Below are positions 56,477 to 64,000 of a DNA stretch of 64,000 nt, one piece after another. Below the pieces are notes generated by a model, which worked only from the letters and a program-made list of their open reading frames with translations, did not search any database and had not been told where the DNA came from. The stretch is from Bacteroidota bacterium (GTDB lineage: Bacteria > Bacteroidota > Bacteroidia > Chitinophagales > Saprospiraceae). The stretch lies in NCBI GenBank assembly GCA_017857395.1, contig JAFMDF010000003.1:22897-86896 (forward strand), read 5' to 3'. The stretch's first letter is position 1, and each line of letters opens with the position of its first letter. A program made the position numbers and the translations under genes.

Positions 56477-58732
56477 ATGACACTTATAAAAACAGCCGTC
56501 GGTAGACGTTCCTTTTTAAAATCAACCGCAGTAGCAGGTGGCGGTATGATGCTTGGTTTTAGTTGGTTAGCCTCTTGTCAATCTAAAACAGAAGCTGAGG
56601 TTTTAGCCATGCCTAAGGAATGGTTTGAAATTAATTCCTATTTGAAAATTGGGGATAATGGGGTAGTGACTATTGTTTCCCCTAATCCAGAATTTGGACA
56701 AAACGTTCGAACGTCGATGCCGATGCTAATAGCAGAGGAATTGGATGTTGATTGGGAAAAGGTAATTGTGGAACAAGCACCCTACCATGCTAAAAAATAT
56801 GGCATGCAATTTACAGGTGGCAGTCGGGGGATTATGTCCAGATGGGAACCTTTAAGAATGACGGGCGCAACTGCACGGCACATGTTACGAACAGCCGCAG
56901 CAGAAGCGTGGGAAGTGCCCGTAGCAGAAATTACTACAGATGCAGGCGTATTACATCATAAAGCAAGTGGCAAATCTGCTGGATATGGCGAAATGGCAGC
57001 AGCAGCAGGCAAAATTCCAGTACCCACAGAAGTGAAATTAAAGGAAGTAAAAGATTTTAAATTGATTGGTACTTCTCGGAAAAATGTAGATGGAAAAGAT
57101 ATTGTCACAGGTAAACCAATGTTCGGGGTAGATTATCACCAAGAAGGAATGTTGTTTGCCATGATTGAGCATCCGCCTGCTTTTGGAATGACTTTGAAAT
57201 CGGTAGATGATACCGCTGTAAAAGCGATGTCTGGTATCAAAGATGTTGTCACGATAAAAAGTTATAAAGACGGTTATGAAAAAGGAGGTTTTGATACCAA
57301 TGCTTTTGCTGAAATTGTAGCGATAGTTGGTAATTCCACTTGGGAAGTGATGCAAGCGAAAAAGCAATTAAAAGTAGAATGGCAACCGATTACTGCGTAC
57401 ACCGAAAAAATTAAGGGATTTAGGGGAGATATAACAGAGAAGCATATTCCAGCAGGTTTAGAATCTACGACGATTCACAATGCTCGAATGGCGGAACTAG
57501 CTGCCAAACCAGGAAAGATAGTTCGGGAAGATGGGAATCCTGATGCAGCATTTAAGAATGCTGCAAAAATAATAGAGAGAAGTTATTCCGCTCCGTTCTT
57601 GGCACATAATTGTATGGAACCGATGAATTCTTTTGCGCATGTACAGGGAGACAAGGTGAAGATTGCTGCACCGCTCCAAATTCCTGCTTTGATTATACCT
57701 ACCATTGCGGCGAGTTTAGAGATTCCAGCAGAAAATATTGAGATGGACATTACTCGTATGGGTGGTGGTTTTGGTCGTAGAGCTTATTCCCATTATATCG
57801 TGGAGGCGGCCTTAATTTCCAAGCAAGTTAATGCGCCTGTAAAATTAATGTATACCCGAGAAGACGATATGACACATGGTATTTATCGACCGACTTATCA
57901 GGCAACTTATCGAGCAGCATTGGATGAAAATAATAACTTAACCGCTTTGCACGTAAAAGCAGGTGGTATTCCAGAAAGTCCACTATTTGCGAACCGTTTT
58001 CCAGCGGGTGCATTGGATAATTATAAAGCGGAAGAATGGGTGATTGACTCTAATATTACGATTGGGGCATTCCGAGCGCCACGCTCTAATTTTATGGCGG
58101 GTGCAGAACAATCTTTCTTGGATGAAGTGGCAGAAGCTGCTGGTAAAGACCCGATTCAGTTTCGTTTAGATTTATTAAAACGAGCGCAGGAAAAACCAGT
58201 GGGAGAAAAGAACGACTATGATGCGGCACGTTATGCGGGTGTTTTAGAATTGGTCAGAGAAAAAGCGAATTGGGCAGAAAAGCCAGCTAATGTATCTCGT
58301 GGGGTCTCTGCCTATTTTTGTCATAGTACTTATGCTGCTCATGTTTTAGATATGACCATTGAAGCAGGGAAGCCTGTAGTGCAAAAAGTAGCTTGCGCCA
58401 TCGATTGTGGCATCGTGGTCAACCCTGATGCCGCCAAGAATATGGCAGAAGGTGCGATTACAGATGGAATTGGGAATGCACTTTATGGAGAATTAACTTT
58501 TAAAGATGGAGTCCCAGAAAAGAAAAATTATGACCAATATCGAATGATTAGAATGAGTGAAGCACCGAAAGAGATTGACGTGCATTTTGTGCAGAATGAA
58601 ATCAAACCAACCGGTATGGGCGAACCACCATTTCCGCCCATTTTTGGGGCTATGGCGAATGCGATGTATCAAGCTACTGGAAAGCGGAGTTATCGACAAC
58701 CGTTTTTGGGGAATAAGCAGATTTTGGGATAG
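56477..58732 (+). CDS. molybdopterin-binding oxidoreductase large subunit (isoquinoline 1-oxidoreductase/aldehyde oxidoreductase-like), Tat signal
   Basis: GRRSFLKSTAVAGGGMMLGFSWLASC; MGGGFGRRAYSHYIVEAALISKQV; GAFRAPRSNFMAG. Confidence 0.94.
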   Translation: MTLIKTAVGRRSFLKSTAVAGGGMMLGFSWLASCQSKTEAEVLAMPKEWFEINSYLKIGDNGVVTIVSPNPEFGQNVRTSMPMLIAEELDVDWEKVIVEQAPYHAKKYGMQFTGGSRGIMSRWEPLRMTGATARHMLRTAAAEAWEVPVAEITTDAGVLHHKASGKSAGYGEMAAAAGKIPVPTEVKLKEVKDFKLIGTSRKNVDGKDIVTGKPMFGVDYHQEGMLFAMIEHPPAFGMTLKSVDDTAVKAMSGIKDVVTIKSYKDGYEKGGFDTNAFAEIVAIVGNSTWEVMQAKKQLKVEWQPITAYTEKIKGFRGDITEKHIPAGLESTTIHNARMAELAAKPGKIVREDGNPDAAFKNAAKIIERSYSAPFLAHNCMEPMNSFAHVQGDKVKIAAPLQIPALIIPTIAASLEIPAENIEMDITRMGGGFGRRAYSHYIVEAALISKQVNAPVKLMYTREDDMTHGIYRPTYQATYRAALDENNNLTALHVKAGGIPESPLFANRFPAGALDNYKAEEWVIDSNITIGAFRAPRSNFMAGAEQSFLDEVAEAAGKDPIQFRLDLLKRAQEKPVGEKNDYDAARYAGVLELVREKANWAEKPANVSRGVSAYFCHSTYAAHVLDMTIEAGKPVVQKVACAIDCGIVVNPDAAKNMAEGAITDGIGNALYGELTFKDGVPEKKNYDQYRMIRMSEAPKEIDVHFVQNEIKPTGMGEPPFPPIFGAMANAMYQATGKRSYRQPFLGNKQILG

Positions 58733-58760
58733 AAGTAAAGCAGTTTCCAAAAAAATGTCT

Positions 58761-58810
58761 ATTATCAGTTGTCGATTTTCTAGGCACTAAGCTAATTGAC
58801 AACTGATAAT
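58761..58810. repeat. TTATCAGTTGTC-family inverted repeat
   Basis: attatcagttgtcgatt / aattgacaactgataat (17 bp, 1 mismatch). Confidence 0.9.
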
Positions 58811-58969
58811 TCAAGACTTTGGAAAGCTGAATTCATAGAAGATTTCTATAAAGAGAATGCTAGGAGTACTCGATAATATTACTAAAGAAATCGGGTACTT
58901 CAAACTTTTTCTTCTAGAATCCCATGAAAAAGGAAAACTCGTCCTTTATTGTTCGCCGAATAAAGCGTA

Positions 58970-59734
58970 TTATTTTTTCTTATTTTTAGTAGGAGATATA
59001 TCAAAATGGAAACCCTCTTCTTCATAAAGACTTTTGTAACGATCGGGGTCGAATTTGAATAATTTGGCTGGACGATGTGCAACACCTGCCTGTAATTCAT
59101 TCAAATCTATTAATAAATCCATAGAAAGGATTTTTTTTCTAAAATTTCGTTTATCTAATTTTTCCTCTAGAATGGCTTCATAAAGGTGCTGCAATTTAGT
59201 GAGTGTAAATTTAGGAGGCAACAATTCAAATCCTACAGGCTGGCGTTTTATATTCAGTCTTAATTGATTAAAACAAGCTGCAAAAATCTCTGCATGGTCG
59301 AACGGTAAATTTAATTCCTTAACTTCTTCAACAGAAAACCAAGCGACTTCTTGCGCAATAGAAGATGCATGTAACCGATAATCTGATATTTTAATTAAAG
59401 AATAATAAGCAACAGTGATAACTCGACCAAAAGGGTGACGGTTAACTCTACCAAAAGTACGAACTTGTTCTAAATATACTTTTTTTAAGCCTGTTAATTC
59501 ATCCAAAACACGACCAGCTGCGGCATCCAAATTCTCGTGTTGATGAACAAAATTTCCAGGTAGCGCCCATTGGTTTTCAAAAGGAACTTCCCCTCTTTTA
59601 ATGAGTAAGACTTTCAAATCAGCTTCATCAAAACCAAAAATAATATTATCTACGGTAAAGGCACTTTTGAAAAAATTATCAAAAGATTTAACAGTTGCCT
59701 TTTTTATGTCTAATGTTTTGCTTGTATTTTCCAT
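58970..59734 (-). CDS. Nudix-domain protein with C-terminal wHTH (NrtR-like)
   Basis: FENQWALPGNFVHQHENLDAAAGRVLDELTGL; FTLTKLQHLYEAILEEKLDKRNFRKKILSMDLL. Confidence 0.88.
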   Translation of the reverse strand: MENTSKTLDIKKATVKSFDNFFKSAFTVDNIIFGFDEADLKVLLIKRGEVPFENQWALPGNFVHQHENLDAAAGRVLDELTGLKKVYLEQVRTFGRVNRHPFGRVITVAYYSLIKISDYRLHASSIAQEVAWFSVEEVKELNLPFDHAEIFAACFNQLRLNIKRQPVGFELLPPKFTLTKLQHLYEAILEEKLDKRNFRKKILSMDLLIDLNELQAGVAHRPAKLFKFDPDRYKSLYEEEGFHFDISPTKNKKK

Positions 59735-59809
59735 TGAATCCGAAAATTAGCAAATATTCGCTGCTTTGTCAAAGGTTTTGAAAAGAATTAGTGTAAAAAG
59801 TACACTTTG

Positions 59810-60916
59810 TTAACTATATTCTGGAAAAAGACCCAATATTGCAGCTTCATTAGCGGCACAAACCCCCCTTTCCGTTATAATTCCTGTGACTAAATGAGCA
59901 GGGGTTACATCGAAAGCATAATTCAAAGCAGGACTGTTTTCTGGGGTTAACAAAACTTGTTGAATAGAACCATCTTTAGCTTTTCCTTGAATATAACTTA
60001 CTTCATTTGCGCCTCTTTTTTCAATAGGAATTTCTTTAATTCCATCCCGAATAGACCAATCAAAAGAAGAGTGGGGAAGGGCTACATAAAAAGGCACTTT
60101 ATTATCTTTAGCGGCTAATGCTTTTAAATAAGTGCCAATTTTATTAGCGACATCTCCCGTTCTAGTGGTTCGGTCACTTCCGACAATCACCATATCCACT
60201 TGTTGGTGTTGCATTAAATGGCCGCCAACATTATCGGGAATCACCGTATGTGGCACACCATGATTTAATAACTCAAAAGCGGTAATCCTAGCTCCTTGAT
60301 TTCGAGGTCTAGTTTCATCTACCCAAACATGCACAGGAATCCCTGCATCATGGGCTGCATAAATAGGCGAAGTAGCTGTTCCATAATCCACACAAGCCAT
60401 CCAACCCGCATTACAATGTGTTAAGATATTTACAGGTTCATTAGGCTTGGCAGCATATAATTTTTTAATGATTTCGAGACCATGTACCCCAATTAAGCGA
60501 CAATGTTCCACACTTTCTACACAAGCTTCTATAGCGTATGTTAAGCAAATTTTTATGGCTTCTTTTTTCGTTTTACAGGCAACCAATTTTTTAGAAATAG
60601 CCCGAATGGTATTGGCTAAATCAACTGCAGTTGGTCGAGTCTGATTTAAATAGTCCCCTTTTTGTTGTAAATAATTAGCAAAATCATTTTCTGGCGCTTC
60701 CAATGCTGCTAGATACATGCCGTAAGCAGCAGCAGCACCGATACATGGTGCACCTCTCAAATGCATATCCTTGATAGCAACCCCCATTTGTTCACACGAA
60801 TGGATGTCTTCAATAATGAATTGATGAGGTAATGCCCGTTGGTCAATAATTTGTACAATTTCAGGATTATCTTCTTTTAACCAGATTGTTTGGTACGCTT
60901 TTCCTTGAATTTTCAT
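59810..60916 (-). CDS. mtnA: S-methyl-5-thioribose-1-phosphate isomerase
   Basis: MHLRGAPCIGAAAAYG; ILTHCNAGWMACVDYGTATSPIYAAH; VWVDETRPRNQGARITAFEL; VGSDRTTRTGDVANKIGTY. Confidence 0.95.
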   Translation of the reverse strand: MKIQGKAYQTIWLKEDNPEIVQIIDQRALPHQFIIEDIHSCEQMGVAIKDMHLRGAPCIGAAAAYGMYLAALEAPENDFANYLQQKGDYLNQTRPTAVDLANTIRAISKKLVACKTKKEAIKICLTYAIEACVESVEHCRLIGVHGLEIIKKLYAAKPNEPVNILTHCNAGWMACVDYGTATSPIYAAHDAGIPVHVWVDETRPRNQGARITAFELLNHGVPHTVIPDNVGGHLMQHQQVDMVIVGSDRTTRTGDVANKIGTYLKALAAKDNKVPFYVALPHSSFDWSIRDGIKEIPIEKRGANEVSYIQGKAKDGSIQQVLLTPENSPALNYAFDVTPAHLVTGIITERGVCAANEAAILGLFPEYS

Positions 60917-61512
60917 AGATAACTTGAGTTGCGGGTTACGAGTTGCGGGTTGAATACGATGGCATTTAAATGTGGGTAGATTAGTTGAGTTTTTATTGTT
61001 TTATGCTCCTATTTTACCGCCGTTTAAATTCGCAACTCGGATTAGATATTTCTTCTTTCCCAAAAATTAGTAAATCATTACTAAAAAAGGTAATATATGG
61101 GAACTGAATAGAATAACAAATTGTTTATAAGCAGAGAAATTACACCCTACCTAATATTATTTTAGTTATAAGGGAAAAAGAAAATAATAACCTATCAATC
61201 TGACGGATTCTTTTACCTTGCTAAAAGCTAAAAAAACTCGTCATTTCTGGTACTTTATTAATTACTTCATCCTTACTGCAATTTCACTAACACATTTTAG
61301 TTGTTCCTTCAGAAAAATTGCTAAAGCTACAACTAAAAAATGCTTTCCTACAAATTATTTTTTCACTAAAAATTTATCAAAATGGATAATTTTTATGTGG
61401 GAGGTAAAGATGACCTCCCAATCGAAGCTAATTGGTGGGTGTATGAACATCCGTCTCGCTCCTGACGTAAAACTGAAGTAGCTTTATATGCCCCCGATTA
61501 TTTGACAGAAAC

Positions 61513-61602
61513 GTATCGGCGAATTTATTCGCCGCTGTAATGTAGTCTACTATTTTTCTAATTAATGCCATTTTCTATAACGGTGAATAAATTCGCCGAT
61601 AC
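61513..61602. repeat. inverted repeat with nested palindromic arms
   Basis: gtatcggcgaatttattcgccgctgtaa / tataacggtgaataaattcgccgatac. Confidence 0.93.
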
Positions 61603-61606
61603 TTAG

Positions 61607-62386
61607 CTATTTCCACTCAAAACCTATTTTCAAAACAGTTCGATTAAACCACAGACTATATTTAGATTCGATTCGATTGCCAAAGGCATCAAAATCAAGA
61701 TTTTCGCCACGAATATTTTGAATCTGCTGGCCAAGGGTAATTAAAAAACGCATGCGACGTCGAGAAGCGAAATTTACACCGATTTCTGGCTGAATTAATA
61801 AGCCACCTTGGTGATCTCCATTAAAAGAATCTTGGTCTGGAAATGCCCAACCTAGTTTACCTGCAACGAAAGGTTTGACCTTTTTATCTAAAGGGTAATA
61901 TCGACCATAAGCAAAAACAGGGACGGCGTTGGCATCTATCCAAGTCCCAAAAGAAAAAGTAGAATTATAACTATTCCCAAATCCAATTCCCGCCGCTAAT
62001 TTCTTACTAATCCGATAACCTATAATAGCTTCAATTTGACCAGTCTCATTATCGCCTTCATCAGCGAACCCGCCTCCAAATTGTAAAGAATAAAAGAGCC
62101 CTTTAGTATAATGAAATTTAGCGCCATTATACAAAGAAATATTTTTATCGGTTCGCCTAATTCGTTTGATATAGACTTTATTAAGCGTAATAGTGTCTTG
62201 AGTTGTCAAAACCATTTTCATATCTAAAGCACCTTCATAAATGATTTGACCAATAAAAACGGAACCATCCTCATATTGCACAATGGCTCTAGTCGTTTCT
62301 TTTTTGGACTTTCTTCGTTGCCCAAAGCAAAGACAGGTACTTAAACAAAAAAGGGAAAGTAGGGTAAAGACCTTATATCTAGTCAT
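61607..62386 (-). CDS. hypothetical secreted/outer-membrane protein
   Basis: Signal peptide; long ORF with beta-rich C-terminus (GFGNSYNSTFSFG, FVAGKLGWAFPDQ). Confidence 0.8.
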   Translation of the reverse strand: MTRYKVFTLLSLFCLSTCLCFGQRRKSKKETTRAIVQYEDGSVFIGQIIYEGALDMKMVLTTQDTITLNKVYIKRIRRTDKNISLYNGAKFHYTKGLFYSLQFGGGFADEGDNETGQIEAIIGYRISKKLAAGIGFGNSYNSTFSFGTWIDANAVPVFAYGRYYPLDKKVKPFVAGKLGWAFPDQDSFNGDHQGGLLIQPEIGVNFASRRRMRFLITLGQQIQNIRGENLDFDAFGNRIESKYSLWFNRTVLKIGFEWK

Positions 62387-62450
62387 TGATTTGGATTAGG
62401 ATTTGTAAATGTATAAAAGGGAAGGAAAAATATTGGGTAGGGTTTAAAAA

Positions 62451-62537
62451 AATCATAAATCATAGTTCATACACCTTAAATCATAAATCTGTCCTGTAAA
62501 AACTAGATGGATTTATGATTTATGATGTATGATTTAA
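62451..62537. repeat. AAATCATAAATCAT inverted repeat
   Basis: aaatcataaatcatagttcatac..aaatcataaatct / ggatttatgatttatgatgtatgattt. Confidence 0.8.
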
Positions 62538-62567
62538 AATTTAAGATTTGTTATCCGCTCGGTGTGT

Positions 62568-63833
62568 TTAAAGCGCCATCGTACTCAACAAAGAAAAAGT
62601 AGCATCGCCTTCAATTTCATATTGACTGATACCAACTGGGCCAGCAATCAAGATTAAATTAGGATTGGTTGGGTGATAAATAATATCATAAGCTTCGATA
62701 TTTGGTTCCCAAGTATCTAAAGTAATATTTTGTTTATCTTCGATATTAAAGATCTTCAAACCATTTCTGCCTTCTCCTACATATAACTTGCTACCAACTA
62801 TCGTCATACCGAATGGGCTTGCCATTTCGATTTCTTGTAATTGAGTTGGATTTGTATTTTTTACATCTAAAACCAATAAGGCATTTTCATCTCCAGGGCA
62901 ATCCCCAATATCCCCTGTACGTAGCGTAACATAAGCCACATCTCCACAAGGTAATACTGGGTCACAAGAAGTAGCATGCTGGAAACTAGCATTCCATTGC
63001 GGTTGTGCAGGATTGTTAATGTCAAAAATTTCCATGGACTGTTGTGTTCCGATGTATAATTTATCCCCATCTGGATAGATTGTTTCCATTCCTCCATTAG
63101 CATAAACTTCATCGAAAACAGTCAAAGTACCATTATCCTCAAACGGTGTAATTGAATTGCTAGTAATGACATAAACATGATTTTTAGCTACTGCAATTCT
63201 ATTAACAGAACCGATAGAGGCACTACTATTACCTGCAAAAGAAACAGGTACTTGAGATGGAGGAATTAATTGGTGGGCAAAATCATAATAATAAATTTCT
63301 TGGTGACCCCAAAGTTGCTGATAAATTTCACTATCTTCTGACACTTTTTCCGTGACATCTTCAAAATTAAATTTAATCAACACTTCGCCATTGGCATTTT
63401 TAAAATTTTCAGAATCAGCAAATGCATCTTCCACCCTAGAGGCGATGCTTGGCTGACTTTTATTCGATAGGTCAATCTTAAGCATGTCATAATGGCTTTC
63501 TGCATACAAAATATTCCCTGCTACATAAAATTCTCGGTTGCCAGGAATATTCATAAAAGATAGATTGGTTGGATTTTTTGGATCCGTATTATCTACAATA
63601 TGAATCCCATCTCCTTCTTCGCCTATTAATAATAAATTTTCGGCAACAAAGATTTTTCCTGCATTGTTAATAGGTCTAGCACCTTCCATTAAAGGCGTAT
63701 TTCTAATGGCTACTAAGTCCCCATAAACGGCAGTTGCTTTTTTGTAAGAAACTTCTACTGAACCGAAATCTTTAGTACAGGATTGGAGGATAAAAAAGGT
63801 AAGTGGTAACAGAATGAGTAATAACTTTTTCAT
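62568..63833 (-). CDS. LVIVD-repeat (beta-propeller-like) lipoprotein
   Basis: Lipobox ILQSC; GEEGDGIHIVDNTDPKNPTNLSFMNIPG; SKLYVGEGRNGLKIFNIEDKQ. Confidence 0.88.
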   Translation of the reverse strand: MKKLLLILLPLTFFILQSCTKDFGSVEVSYKKATAVYGDLVAIRNTPLMEGARPINNAGKIFVAENLLLIGEEGDGIHIVDNTDPKNPTNLSFMNIPGNREFYVAGNILYAESHYDMLKIDLSNKSQPSIASRVEDAFADSENFKNANGEVLIKFNFEDVTEKVSEDSEIYQQLWGHQEIYYYDFAHQLIPPSQVPVSFAGNSSASIGSVNRIAVAKNHVYVITSNSITPFEDNGTLTVFDEVYANGGMETIYPDGDKLYIGTQQSMEIFDINNPAQPQWNASFQHATSCDPVLPCGDVAYVTLRTGDIGDCPGDENALLVLDVKNTNPTQLQEIEMASPFGMTIVGSKLYVGEGRNGLKIFNIEDKQNITLDTWEPNIEAYDIIYHPTNPNLILIAGPVGISQYEIEGDATFSLLSTMAL

Positions 63834-64000
63834 ATTTACGGGTTTTAATTAGGAAATTTGTTTTTTAAAACGTCGGGTAAATGACTTTTGATGTGTGACG
63901 TTTGTTTTTTAACTTATGTTAAATGGCACAAGTTGTATACAAGACCATTGAACTAAATTAAACTTATTAAAAAATAAAATATGTCATTTATTTCATTGAT

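Noticed and set aside
61218-61481. 87-aa plus-strand ORF
   Set aside because: No homologous-looking domain, Lys/Phe-rich, possible alternative short ORF in another frame; not confident enough to call a CDS.
1-64000. Insertion sequence, prophage or integrative element
   Set aside because: No transposase, integrase, phage structural or conjugation gene recognised in any ORF.

Overview
The window is a contiguous chromosomal segment from a low-GC Bacteroidetes genome, probably Saprospiria-like. That placement rests on T9SS sorting tails, CHU_C/PKD surface proteins, DUF4252 proteins and TAnnTTTG promoters. About 39 protein-coding genes are supported. They include: a DUF4252 cluster; an ABC exporter; a 3-hydroxyacyl-CoA dehydrogenase; purM; a duplicated thioredoxin-fold protein; a TPR/PD40/OmpA protein; pruA; two tandem PKD/CHU_C surface proteins; an S10 peptidase; ilvA; arsM; a redoxin/heme/Cu-monooxygenase fusion; an RND efflux operon with an AraC regulator; ThuA; an aminotransferase; recQ; a solitary HsdR-N domain protein; an ECF sigma factor with a putative anti-sigma partner; a DUF1800-DUF1501-T9SS surface locus; an M19 dipeptidase; a 2Fe-2S/molybdopterin oxidoreductase pair; an NrtR-like Nudix protein; mtnA; and an LVIVD-repeat protein. 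No rRNA, tRNA, transposase, prophage or CRISPR array was recognised. The most unusual signal is non-coding. Many intergenic gaps carry long imperfect inverted repeats that fall into several recurring sequence families (ATGGYTATATTGTT, GTAGCTT..TTCT..GAG, GTTGCGATGTTGCC, TTATCAGTTGTC, AGATTTACTAAA). In several, each arm is itself a small palindrome whose base pairs appear to covary between copies. One ~290-bp gap holds concentric inverted repeats. All calls are from visual reading; no searches or folding were run.
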